NCBI GenBank assembly: GCA_047495785.1
Contig: JBLDXI010000004.1
Span: 1,922,001-1,986,000 of the forward strand
DNA: 64,000 bases
Direction of reading: 5' to 3'
DNA from: Lepidodermella squamata
Taxonomy: Eukaryota > Gastrotricha
The notes beneath the pieces are model-generated. The model was not told the origin of the DNA. It saw only the letters and a program-made list of their open reading frames with translations, and ran no database searches. Position numbers and translations under genes: made by a program. Below are positions 34,481 to 46,800 of this stretch, piece by piece. Position 1 is the first letter of the stretch. Each line of letters opens with the position of its first letter.

Positions 34481-36222
34481 TATTGCGTATAAACAAAGAA
34501 ATATCAATATAGCAGCACTGACAATTCAAGAGCACCCTTATCCAATATCCAATCAATCGATAACTGAAATCAGCAATTAACGGGTAAGCAATCATTGAAT
34601 TTATCGGCCCGCCCCCAGCTTCAATCATGAAGTTCTTGGGCTTGAACTACTCGTGGCACCATTGGGAATCAAAATTTAGTATTTACTTTGAGGAGATTTC
34701 ACTAAAATTATATGTGAGTATAAAAATCATTGGTCAGCCTGAGTGGATACATCTTTTTGTCCGAAAGTGCATAAGATCGAGTCCTTTAATAGCAACAAAA
34801 ACTGAGATCAGATTTATCAGAGAGGAAACTCAATGCAAAAATTTTCTAAAAAAGTTGTTGAGTTTTTTAAGAAGGAATTTTAATTCCAAATTATTATCGA
34901 TTGCCTAGAAACTGCATATTTTTGTTTTCCATCGTGAAAACTGACATTGAGCAATATATTGTAAAATCGAAAGTAGTTTTCTTCGGCGACTCACCCCGAG
35001 CTTGACAACTCGAACCTCGTCCGATTAGGTGCTACCAAACAGGAGATATTGAAGTGCGAAAATGTGTCTATTTTTCAAACTGGCAAACCTTTGTTTCGCT
35101 ATATCTCCAAAGTGGGTCAGGGTTTTGGCTGAGCTTTACAGAAATGAAAGTTTGGGATGTGCTCTATCAGATGGTATAAGCCTTGCGGATGGCTTTTGGG
35201 TATAACTCGAGTTATTAAGGCTGAAAGTAGGCATACCCGACCTATGAAACCATCACTTCTGAAGGTCCCGTGACAATTTAGATTGCACCATCGCGTTCAG
35301 CTTGGCCGAATTACCTTTGGTGCTAAGTTTTACATCGCCGAAAATGTTTTACGGTTTGATGATTCTGGGGCGGGGAATAAAATTTGGGTTGATTCTGAGG
35401 GCGCGCTACAATCTACAGGCGCAGTACTTCCATGCCAAAGCGTAATCTCGCTATACAAACAATATGCGCGCGCATACGAGTTGCATAACAAATGCGCGCA
35501 AACATAAATGTACTACGCACTCCAGGTTTTTATAATTGTGAAACAACGGTGCGCCGGGTAACAAAAATAATCGCATATTACTGCTCAGCGCATCAGCGCG
35601 GTCAGTTTGGTATAAGTACGTTTCGGCTTCAATTGAGCCCGTGACTCGATGAGAAAGGCCGCTACGAGTAACAAACTCTACTAAGTACCTTATCGAATAC
35701 AAGCAATGGTTTTCTTTAAGCGGGATCTTTTCACAAAAAGCGCGTATTTTTTAGCGCACTATTCTGCAAAAACTCACTAAACTTCGGCAAAGCGCAAAGC
35801 TTTTCTTCGGTTGTACTTCTTCAAATTAGACTCCCGTTTTTATGGTAAATAGACCTCGCTTTGAACTTCAAAATTGCCAAAATTTAGGCCGATATATGCT
35901 CCGGCCAAGTCTTGACGCGCTCCCGAACCTGAAAAAATTCGCAAAAATAGCTCATTTCCAACGAATTTTTTCGTCGAAGGGTGTGTCGCCGATTTTAAGG
36001 ACAACCGTTCTTCAATTCTCCAAGTGCGCAAAACGCACAAGTCGAAAGTGGTTATAAAATGTGAGCACTCCTTTGTGCCTTGGTTAGTGCGCGCGTGTTG
36101 AGAGAACATTTTTACGCGCGCGCACTGAAATAGCACAAATATTATCAAATTCTCAGCACGCAACGCAACGCAACCGGCGTTCATCCGGTCACGTGATACA
36201 GCGCGAAGAGAGCCGAAGTCTA
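34481..36222. repeat. Duplicated noncoding spacer, copy 2
   Basis: Parallels 17229-19692 without the 776-bp insertion. The several small open frames are not conserved in frame between the copies, so no gene is called. Confidence 0.75.
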
Positions 36223-39200
36223 CAGGGTGTTTCAGAACTCGCGCACTATACGAATCGCATGCGGCAAATGCGCGCGCATTGTTATGCATTGTTATGCGCC
36301 TATAGAGTTATACGCGTATACTACTTTACCTATAAAAGTACTACGCACTACTGTAATAAGCATATAAAATATGCGTAAAACACAAATGTACAGCATACAT
36401 AATAGCACTGCCGAGCTATTTTCTGGCGGGAACGTTCGAGCCTCGATAAATTTGAACTGAGTTTCATTAAATATCTTTTTTATTTCGAGGATGATGTCAT
36501 GGTTTTCTGAAACATGCTGATAGATTGGAATCTGAAGCAAGAGGTTTCGAAACAATTTCTCAATTTCCGTGGCTAGATATTTCAGAAACTGATGATTTCT
36601 GAGAAAATTCTGATTTTACTTGATTTTAAATTCGTCGAAAAATTGATGATTGATTAGTTTCCTGCCTTCGCATCATTATTATTTTCACGTTGCGTGAATA
36701 CTAGACTCCGACTGCACAAGTTTAGAAAAAATGACGTAGTTTGAACCACTGGCTTGAGTTCTACATCTAGTAAAGAACGAAAATCAAGATTTCCAGTTCA
36801 TTACGTCGAATAAACGCAGCGATTCCATTTCGTGGATAACTAATCAAAATTGTCACAAAATAACAACCAAGAACATTAGGAGAAAATGATGTACGGTAAA
36901 GACCAAAATACTCATGGCTAGAATTTTCATGATCTCCCGAAAACCCAAGAAAAAGTGAAAAATTGATGTTTTCCAGACTTTAAGCTACTGCATCTCCGAA
37001 AGACCGAGGGTGACAATTGCATTTTTTCATATCACAAGAAAGCCAAAGATGTCCTCTACATGGCTGTTTGGTCGCGCTGAAATTCTATCCACAGGGTTCG
37101 CAAGGAATCGCATGTCAAATGTCACGAAAATCGTCGTAGTTGGGCCGTTTTCGGCCGCAAACGGGTCATCTTTGCGACCCTCCCATTCAAGAACCCGTGG
37201 ATGGAATTTCGATTTCTTGGTATCGCTAGATAGCTAAGCACCCGGTCTACAAGGCTGGTTGGTCGCGCAAAAAGTCTATCCACATGGTTCGCAAGAAATC
37301 GCATGTCAAATGTCACAAAAATCGTCGTAGTTGGGCCGTTTTGAGCCGCAAACGGGTCATCCTTACCTCCCTCCAGTTCGAGAACCCGTGGATGAATTTT
37401 TGATTTCTTGACATCGTTAGATAGCTGAAGACCTGGTCTACAAGGCTGGCGGGTCGCGCAAAAAGTCTATCCACAGGATTCGCAAGGAGACGCGGGTCAA
37501 ATGTCACAAAAATCGTCGTAGTTGGGCCGTTTTGAGCCGCAAACGGGTCATCCTTACCTCCCTCCAGTTCGAGAACCCGTGGATGAATTTTTGATTTCTT
37601 GACATCGTTAGATAGCTGAAGACCTGGTCTACAAGGCTGGCGGGTCGCGCAAAAAGTCTATCCACAGGATTCGCAAGGAGACGCGGGTCAAATGTCACAA
37701 AAATCGTCGTAGTTGGGCCGTTTTGAGCCGCAAACGGGTCATCCTTACCTCCCTCCCGTTCGAGAACCCGTGGATGAATTTTTGATTTCTTGACATCGTT
37801 AGATAGCTGAAGACCTGGTCTACAAGGCTGGCGGGTCGCGCAAAAAGTCTATCCACAGGATTCGCAAAGAGACGCGGGTCAAATGTCGCAAAATTCGTCG
37901 TAGTTGGGCCGTTTTGAGCCGCAAACGGGTCATCCTTACCTCCCTCCCGTTCGAGAACCCGTGGATGAATTTTTGATTTCTTGACATCGTTAGATAGCTG
38001 AAGACCTGGTCTACAAGGCTGGCGGGTCGCGCAAAAAGTCTATCCACAGGATTCGCAAAGAGACGCGGGTCAAATGTCGCAAAATTCGTCGTAGTTGGGC
38101 CGTTTTGAGCCGCAAACGGGTCATCCTTACCTCCCTCCCGTTCGAGAACCCGTGGATGAATTTTTGATTTCTTGACATCGTTAGATAGCTGAAGACCTGG
38201 TCTACAAGGCTGGCGGGTCGCGCAAAAAGTCTATCCACAGGATTCGCAAGGAGACGCGGGTCAAATGTCGCAAAATTCGTCGTAGTTGGGCCGTTTTGAG
38301 CCGCAAACGGGTCATCCTTACCTCCCTCCCGTTCGAGAACCCGTGGATGAATTTTTGATTTCTTGACATCGTTAGATAGCTGAAGACCCGGTCTACAAGG
38401 CTGGTTGGTCGCGCAAAAAGTCTATCCACAGGATTCGCAAGGAGACGCGGGTCAAATGTCGCAAAATTCGTCGTAGTTGGGCCGTTTTGAGCCGCAAACG
38501 GGTCATCCTTACCTCCCTCCCGTTCGAGAACCCGTGGATGAATTTTTGATTTCTTGACATCGTTAGATAGCTGAAGACCTGGTCTACAAGGCTGGCGGGT
38601 CGCGCAAAAAGTCTATCCACAGGATTCGCAAGGAGACGCGGGTCAAATGTCACAAAAATCGTCGTAGTTGGGCCGTTTTGAGCCGCAAACGGGTCATCCT
38701 TACCTCCCTCCCGTTCGAGAACCCGTGGATGAATTTTTGATTTCTTGACATCGTTAGATAGCTGAAGACCTGGTCTACAAGGCTGGCGGGTCGCGCAAAA
38801 AGTCTATCCACAGGATTCGCAAAGAGACGCGGGTCAAATGTCGCAAAATTCGTCGTAGTTGGGCCGTTTTGAGCCGCAAACGGGTCATCCTTACCTCCCT
38901 CCCGTTCGAGAACCCGTGGATGAATTTTTGATTTCTTGACATCGTTAGATAGCTGAAGACCTGGTCTACAAGGCTGGCGGGTCGCGCAAAAAGTCTATCC
39001 ACAGGATTCGCAAGGAGACGCGGGTCAAATGTCACAAATATCGTCGTAGTTGGGCCGTTTTGAGCCGCAAACGGGTCATCCTTACCTCCCTCCCGTTCGA
39101 GAACCCGTGGATGAATTTTTGATTTCTTGACATCGTTAGATAGCTGAAGACCTGGTCTACAAGGCTGGCGGGTCGCGCAAAAAGTCTATCCACAGGATTC

Positions 39201-40683
39201 GCAAGGAGACGCGGGTCAAATGTCGCAAAATTCGTCGTAGTTGGGCCGTTTTGAGCCGCAAACGGGTCATCCTTACCTCCCTCCCGTTCGAGAACCCGTG
39301 GATGAATTTTTGATTTCTTGACATCGTTAGATAGCTGAAGACCTGGTCTACAAGGCTGGCGGGTCGCGCAAAAAGTCTATCCACAGGATTCGCAAGGAGA
39401 CGCGGGTCAAATGTCACAAATATCGTCGTAGTTGGGCCGTTTTGAGCCGCAAACGGGTCATCCTCACCTCCCTCCCGTTCGAGAACCCGTGGATGAATTT
39501 TTGATTTCTTGACATCGTTAGATAGCTGAAGACCCGGTCTACAAGGCTGGTTGGTCGCGCAAAAAGTCTATCCACAGGATTCGCAAGGAGACGCGGGTCA
39601 AATGTCGCAAAATTCGTCGTAGTTGGGCCGTTTTGAGCCGCAAACGGGTCATCCTTACCTCCCTCCCGTTCGAGAACCCGTGGATGAATTTTTGATTTCT
39701 TGACATCGTTAGATAGCTGAAGACCTGGTCTACAAGGCTGGCGGGTCGCGCAAAAAGTCTATCCACAGGATTCGCAAGGAGACGCGGGTCAAATGTCACA
39801 AATATCGTCGTAGTTGGGCCGTTTTGAGCCGCAAACGGGTCATCCTTACCTCCCTCCCGTTCGAGAACCCGTGGATGAATTTTTGATTTCTTGACATCGT
39901 TAGATAGCTGAAGACCTGGTCTACAAGGCTGGCGGGTCGCGCAAAAAGTCTATCCACAGGATTCGCAAGGAGACGCGGGTCAAATGTCGCAAAATTCGTC
40001 GTAGAGAGGCTGTTTAAGGTAACGTCAATGTTTTTTCGTTTATTCTTATGCAAAAGGTAAACGACGTTTTCCTGTGGAAGCGACCAAGTTTTTGCTCACA
40101 AATTTTAGCTCACAGAAATTTTTAAACTCAATCAGAGTGTTGCAACATTTTACCTTTTTCAGTTCTTCTCAATTTTTACTGCTTTTTCAAGAGTGAATGA
40201 ACTTGAAATCAAATTCATGGAATGAAACAACAGCAACGACGTAAAAATCACATCATCTGGAATAAATTTTATTATATTTGTATTTAAAACTCGAAATGTA
40301 TTCATAGCCGCATTAAGGATCTGTCCTATTGGAGAATTCTTCATTGGGAAATCGGCAAATTTCCAGATATTTTGCAAGAGCAAGTCTTATTTCTTAGCGG
40401 TATCCCCATTACTGCAGCAGCGTTACGGTATATACGCGTTCGATTTGCGCATTTTATAATGCGCGCATACCGCTTGTACGCCGTTTCGGCGTATAACGCC
40501 AACTACATAGCATGTGCGCATTACACGCATAACCGTTTGCGCTAGCCGCGCTTTATAATATGCTGTGCAAGAATATAAACATATGTGCGCGGAATGTATG
40601 CACAGCGCGCGCACGTTTACTCTGGATACCAAGGCAACCATTTGCCGCAGGTTATTCTGATGCGCAAGTTCTGAAACACCCTG
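36223..40683. mobile_element. 4.46-kb TA-target element filled with satellite
   Basis: CAGGGTGTTTCAGAACTCGC at 36223 has its inverse at 40661-40683 (one mismatch over 23 bp), flanked by TA on both sides (36221-36222, 40684-40685). The paralogous site near 19690 has a single TA and no element, which proves insertion. The GC-rich subterminal parts (GCGCGCGCATTG, CGTATAC) are partly complementary. No transposase is seen; two small minus-strand frames (36292-36555, 40159-40383) are unrecognised. Most of the interior is the 191-bp tandem array. Probably a mariner-type non-autonomous element. Confidence 0.9.
37020..40003. repeat. 191-bp satellite array, about 16 units
   Basis: The landmark CTACAAGGCTGG recurs every 191 bp: 37247, 37438, 37629, 37820, 38011, 38202, 38393, 38584, 38775, 38966, 39157, 39348, 39539, 39730 and 39921; the unit at about 37056 is more diverged. 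The array ends abruptly at CGTCGTAG (about 40003). From about 38460 two variants alternate (GTCACAAA.ATCG and GTCGCAAAATTCG), making a 382-bp higher-order unit. Minus-strand frames of 64-86 codons shift each unit because 191 is not divisible by three, so they are not genes. Confidence 0.95.
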
Positions 40684-41697
40684 TATGTTATATTATAGGC
40701 TGGGAATAGGCTGAGAACAGGTCGAGTATCAGCCGAGAATAGGGCGTAAGACAGTAACGGAGTCTCGCCTAATAGATGGGTGTGATCAAAAGATAAATCG
40801 TAGTTCACTAGAGCAGCGCTTCTCAAACGGTGGGTCGCGACCCCCGCGGGGGGTCGCGGGCCCTTTTTTCGTGGGTCGCCGAGTCGGCCGGAGGTCGCGG
40901 GGGTCGCCTGTTGGTTTCCATAAAACTTGAATATTGCAAAAATTTGGTTCATTTTTAGTCCCTCTTCCAGGAAAAATCTTTAAAAATAGCGTTAGCTAAC
41001 CCAGATGAAAGTTGCAAGGCCTAAAGTGGGGCTAAAATGCATTTCCCGAATTCATGCCCAGGTTAGGCCTTCATTTTGGGAATCTAGGGCTAAGTCTACC
41101 CTAGCCCATGAAGGCCTATGTTAGGCCTCCGAATACCTGTAGGCCTAATTTTTGGCAAAAATTAGCCCTAGTAACTAAGGATGACGCCAGTTCGTGTAAT
41201 AAAAGAGATTAAATGCTTGCGATTGTAATTTATTGATTAATTGATATTGAATGGCACGAGATAAGTCAGATATTAATTCGACTCGCAAAAGCACATACGA
41301 ATAAGGCACAATTACACGACTAGGGTAAAATAAGGTAAGTATCGAAACAAAATTCCACGTCAATTCAAGAAAAATTGAAATTCAAGAAGAATTGAAATAA
41401 TATTTGAGCAATTTCTTTGCGCGCAAGTGAAAAATGAGAATTTACATGGAGAGTCATCTAATAGTGTGGAGCCGTCTATAGTTTAAGCCGTCTCTAATTT
41501 CATATAGAACAATTTAATTGTTACATTTCCCGTCGAAAATTTGAAAAATGGTGCAGTCTAAGCGTGCAAGTGTGCGAAAGTGAAAAAAAGATAATCGACT
41601 AGGAAAGTTTACAATATTTCTATAATTTCCACAATATTCTCAACACACAAGTTCTCAAGTTATCACAATTGATAAAGTTGAACACAATTGATGAAGT

Positions 41698-43254
41698 TCA
41701 TTCTTGATCGCTGGACGATTCATGCGCTCGTGTCTGCTTCTTGGCTGGCGGACTTTTCGTCGGCGATTCCTCGCTTCCATCCAGTTCGATCGGAGTTTTC
41801 GGGGTTTCCTTGCGGCGCTGAGCACCGAGAAAGTCGCCAATGGCCTTTTTCACTCGAGGCAAATCGTCGGTAGATTTCTTTCGAAATATGTACCTAACCT
41901 GAGCTGGAAATTGAGGAAAATTATTACTCGGAACATTCTCTGCAAAAAATTCTCACCGTAGATGGCATCGACCCGATCTTCGTCGAGCTTGTATTCATCG
42001 CCCGTTGCTCGCCCCGAGTTGGAGACGCCAGGCTTCCGGCCAGTAAGCGTTTTGTCGACATATTCGCTCTTCGTAAACATCAGCCGCAACAAGCCGAGTG
42101 CGTACATCGCTTCGTCATCTTCATCATCCACGGCCTTCGCGTGAAGTCGGTTGTAACTTTTACGATCGAGTTCGTACCCCTGTATAATGATCTAATAAAG
42201 CAGAAACAGTGAAGAAAATAAATGGAGAATAAATAAATACCTTGTCCTTGTTGAATGTAAATTTCGAATCTAGAATGATGCGCAACTGTCCAAACGCTTC
42301 TTTGAGGCTGTCAGGCCATTCATAAGACTCGTTGTCCATAATATCGTTGAGCTTTTTCCAACTGAATAAAAAATAGGCCATTTGAGACTCCATTAGACAG
42401 GAAACAAAACTTACTTAACCGCAGCATCCGGCTTTTTTCGGGCTCCACTGGGCGTTTCGGTGACAGCGGGCTCGGCTTTCATGGCTTTGGCGAGCTCGGC
42501 TTTCACGGCTTTGGTGGGCTCGGCTTTTGGAGTTTCCGCAAAGAATTCGAGTTCCTGATCGTTGCTTTACACGAAAAACCTTGGAAATAATTTAGCGAAA
42601 AACGGATAAAAAACCTATTAGAGGCGACAGAGGACAACGGCTTGCGTTGGCTACCTGATCCGCTCAAGGATCGGGCTCTATGGAAAAAAATCATTCAAGT
42701 CCGAAAAAGCTATGGTGGGAGTCGACTTACGCCAGCGTTGGCTGCTTTGGTGTACCAAAGCTGCAACAGAAAATTTGAAAGGCTAATTAAAGAGGCTTGA
42801 AAATTACCCAACAACGACTCCGTTTGCGTCATTCTTCTTGATATTCAATTGCTTAGACTTTCCAGGGGCAGTCTTAGGCGCAGGAAGCAGCTTCGGAGGC
42901 GGTTCAGATAGTCCATTACATTTTTTCTTGTTATCAGTGACGCCGGAATAATAAATTTCATCAAGCTTTTGAGCTTCGCGTGATCCGACTTCCAAATCAT
43001 CGACTGTTGAAAGTTTAGCAGGGAAGAATGAAGCTAGCTTGTAACATCACAGCTGAAGGAAACAAACCTATCTTCACCAATCTGGCTGAGTAAAGTTGAT
43101 CTTCCCACATGACTTTATAAACTTGTTTCGTCTTGAGCGTACTGATTTTCGGCTTAGTTTTCCCATCCATGTTGTATGTGAAGCCGATCCAGCTGCAGCC
43201 GAAGCTGTCGCTTTCGGTGTATTCCCAGACAGCGTAGGGACCATTTTCGTCCAT
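41698..43254 (-). CDS. BEN-like DNA-binding protein of the CACTA-like element
   Basis: Eight exons: 43068-43254, 42808-43003, 42731-42760, 42615-42677, 42415-42564, 42241-42361, 41957-42191 and 41698-41903. They sum to 1188 bp (395 residues) with consistent phases and GT-AG introns of about 50-65 bp. Residues 1-65 (AVWEYTESDS, VYKVMWEDQLYSARLV) resemble the small beta domain that often precedes BEN domains. Residues about 65-200 are Lys/Pro/Ala-rich linker. Residues about 250-350 (MYALGLLRLMFTKSEYVDKT, then LDEDRVDAIY and a basic helix) fit a BEN-like domain. The Lys-rich tail ends at the stop 41698-41700. The start is the ATG at 43254; an upstream exon is possible. It is divergent from the transposase, sharing about 600 bp of promoter region. 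Likely binds transposon ends or chromatin; the BEN call needs a profile search. Confidence 0.72.
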
Positions 43255-43858
43255 ATCGAAGCAAGTAAAACTGAAAAAGTTACCGGAAAAACCTGAAATG
43301 AAAGAAATGCTAAAAATTCTGAAGTTATAATGGAGTGTGATGGAAGGAAGGAAGAATGGGCCAGAAAGGGACATATCGCCGTGTTCCTGTAACAAACCAG
43401 GGTATCAGGATCTTGATGGGGACTTGAAACTTCAGCTGAAACGACCACGAGCACGCTGCTCAACGAGCACGCCGGCCGCTTGACAAATTTTGGCGCGAAA
43501 ATCATATTTTATTTTTGTGTAATCATTAATATTAAAATTTAATTTGCGAATTCATGAAAAATATAATTTTATGTGAAAAAAAGAAAACACATTATTTTAG
43601 GCGAAGCATCGGAGCAAAGTCGCGGCGAGCCAGATCAAAAGGCATGAAACCCAGAAATGCTGCTCTTTAGATGACACCAAACAAACCATAGCTTAGGTTA
43701 ATTCCGCTGTTTCGTATGCTGTGATGTCACACGTGAATTTTACAGTTCAATTTAGACCAAATTATTTTAGCCATCGCTTTTCCTTTTTTTTCTCCGTCTC
43801 ATATGGCCAGGTTTACATGCTTCTCTATTTAGGTTTATCAGTTATTCAGTTAATCGAA
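43255..43858. promoter_or_regulatory. Divergent promoter region of the CACTA-like element
   Basis: About 600 bp between the BEN-like gene (-) and the transposase gene (+). It contains possible 5' exon ends (TTTCATTTCAG on the minus strand near 43290-43300; TTATTCAG on the plus strand at about 43840-43850) and AT-rich sequence at 43500-43600. Confidence 0.4.
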
Positions 43859-46800
43859 ATGAATAGTAAGCTGGATAAAGTCATCGAGGGTGTCGATTCA
43901 AGTAAGAATACCAGAACCAAGGAAAAGCGAGAGCGGAAGAATCGAGAAAACGCTTCAAAGCGACCTCGTCGAATGTCTGACCAAGACGAATGGGAAGAAG
44001 AGGAGTTTTTCGACGCTGCTTCTGATGTACCAGGCACAGCCGAGGATGAGGCCGACCCCAATGACGAAGTTTTTACCACACATTCATCTCGTCATTCAGA
44101 AGATCAAACCGGAGTTCCGGCGACTCAAGATGACAGCCAGCCTCCTCAGGAAGAGGTACCACTTCATGATTATCAATCGACCGAAGAAGATAACCAGGAG
44201 TTTGATTGTGGTAGCCCGGGTGGTGGTCATTCTGATAGCTCTGCTGAACCTGATGATGACTCTGAATCTGATAACGAGAATGAATATCGGGACTTTCTCG
44301 GCCGATGGAATGGAGTACCATTTTACCCCGGGTGTGCAGTTTCAGTTGGAGCGATATTCTTGCAAGTAATGGCACTGTTTTATCGCTATAACATGCCATG
44401 GCGAATGGTTCTGGACATCTTTTCAATCTTGGACGCTATATCGCCTGTCCCTTATTTTTCTATCGCCGTCGGCTCAAAACCAACTCTGCAGTCCAAATTC
44501 TTCGAGGGTAACTTGGCTACCGAAACTCAAAAGTTTGCTTCTTGTTCATGCGGTCCTGATTCTGGAACCTATGATCAAGATCAGTTCAGTGCTTTTAGTA
44601 AGTGCAATTCGTGTAAACAAGGCGGTGTTGGCGTCTATTTTTTCATGCGAAGTCATCTGAAATCTGTCTATCAAAAGTTGAAGGATAAACTACCTGACCA
44701 GGGTGTTGTTACATTGAAATTTCGTTGGTTTTTTGACGGCTTCAGCCCTTATGGGCGCAACACGTGGCTGTTGGTCTGCAGTTTTCCAGGCATTGCATTC
44801 AAATTTCTCTCAATGGTGTGGACTGGCGCTGGGCACCCTAAGAATTTCATTCTCAGACCCTTTGTGCACGATGTGACTTTGATGAGCGAGGAGGGGATGG
44901 AAGTTTCACCTGGCCTAACGATCAAGCTGCAGCACGATCTAGCCATCATGGACAGCCCTGCCCGAGCCATGGTGCTCGATCAAAAAGGCCACGGGGGTTA
45001 CTACTGCTGCCCCTTTTGCATGATTGAAGGAGTGCGGCACGGCGGTAAAACCGTTTACCCGAATGGTGACTATGCGCCGAGAACTGACGAGTCATGGCGA
45101 GAAGCTGCCCGACTGGCCATGGAAACTGGGGTTGTGCACGATGGCCTCAAAGATTGGTCGTGTATACTTGACATACCTGGTTTCGACCCGACTCAGCAGT
45201 GTCCCGTTGAGCCGATGCATAACTTGCTGCTCGGAGTTGTTCGATACATGCTACTCAAGCACTGGTGCAACCCAAAATCGCCGCACTATGTTCAAAATTT
45301 CAAGACAATCGAAGGCTTGATCCAACGATCAGAGGCATTCACTATGAGCCATTCTTACTTTCCTGAGCTGTTCAAAGGTAGCGTTCATTATTGATTTCAT
45401 TTGTTTCATTGAATTATATCATTTTATTTTTAGATGACAGATGCAATATCGGCAACTGGAACGCTCAGCATTTCCAAGTTTTTCTGCTTGGACCTGGCCC
45501 TATCGCCATTCGGAGCGTTCTGACTGCACTGGAAAAAATTTCATACTAGCTAGCTTGCGCTAAATAGCCGTCACCCTAATTAGACAGAATACTCCCTAGT
45601 TAGCTGTTGCGCTAGCTTCAATTTTGAGCTAAATAAAAATGTTTCTATTTAGGGCCCTCGCGCTAGGTAGATGTTGCTAGTTAGGTTTTCAGCTTAATTT
45701 TTCTAACTAGCTACAGATGTGCATACTATGTAGCGTCTCCGGCAGATAGCCGTGCGTTTAATTCTCCTTCCAGACTATTCATGGCTAGATAGTGCGGGTG
45801 CAGACCGCTAGTCGCTAACTAGCACTAACGTTCTATTCAGATAAAAGTCAGATAAATTTAACTCGGCACAATATCTTCGAAAAGATTTCAGAGGAGCAGA
45901 CAGGTACAAGATTATTGATCCTTTGGAATTCTTCAAATATGGATTTATTCACATTTTGGGGTTTTAGCCTGAGAGTAGTAGATTAGCACTACCGATGAGG
46001 GAGTAATTCTAAAGAGTGCTACTTTGATTGGTATATATTATGATCTTTCAGCCAAAGTTGTCGAAATTTGTTTGACAATAACCTGGAATTTTCTGATCCA
46101 ATTATCATTATGAAAAGACAATTCTAACCAAAACCGCCGTGTTGGTCTTTGCAGCACTAGTGCGCTAGATAGCTGCAGATTCAAGTACTTTTACGCTAGC
46201 TAGCCTAGGTTGCATTCATTGTGCTAGTTAGCTGAAATTCAAATTTTTGAAATTTTATCTAACTAGTGCTTTTGGAACGCCTTAGTGTGCTAGTTAGGGC
46301 TCTCTTGTATATAACGTCGACATACTCCGTTCACTTGGCATTTTGCGTTTTACATTTCAGTTAGTCGTTAGTCGCAGCAGTTCTGAATTGAGTGCTTCTG
46401 TGTGTTACTTCGTGATTTCCCCCCGCATTTCGCTCAGTGTTGCACGATTTCTAACAACTGCTCTTTTTTAGATAGATTGATTATAGATCAATTGATAAAT
46501 TGGAATACATTCTCTACCGTTCGCGTGGCAAAGTCGCTTAACCGATCGCTAAACATGCTTCGTCTCTCGTCTCAAACGAAGATCTTTGTGTTCCGCCTTA
46601 ACGGTAACTACTCGAATTCCTACTTACCTTCCTTAATATTCTTTTTACTTTTCCAGGGCCAAATTTGGATCGCGCCTTTCTGACTTAATCACGCGCTTAC
46701 ATTGGCGAGGCTGACGAAGTTGATCAAGTCGTGGGAGCTGTCAGTTTCGCCCCGTGAGCTGCGATTCTATTGAATGACTCAGCCGGACGATTTCATCTAT

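Noticed and set aside
37020-40003. CRISPR-like regular array
   Set aside because: Whole 191-bp units are repeated with no unique spacers, and the window is eukaryotic.
37122-40053. Series of 64-86-codon minus-strand frames that look like a repeated protein
   Set aside because: They come from a 191-bp tandem repeat; 191 is not a multiple of three, so the frame changes each unit. No start or splice context is conserved.
40814-41000. Bacterial insertion sequence or horizontally acquired bacterial island
   Set aside because: All elements have eukaryotic TIR/TSD patterns, and genes have spliceosomal introns.
46402-46683. 93-codon frame in the CACTG-ended element
   Set aside because: No domain, no splice support, low-complexity composition.
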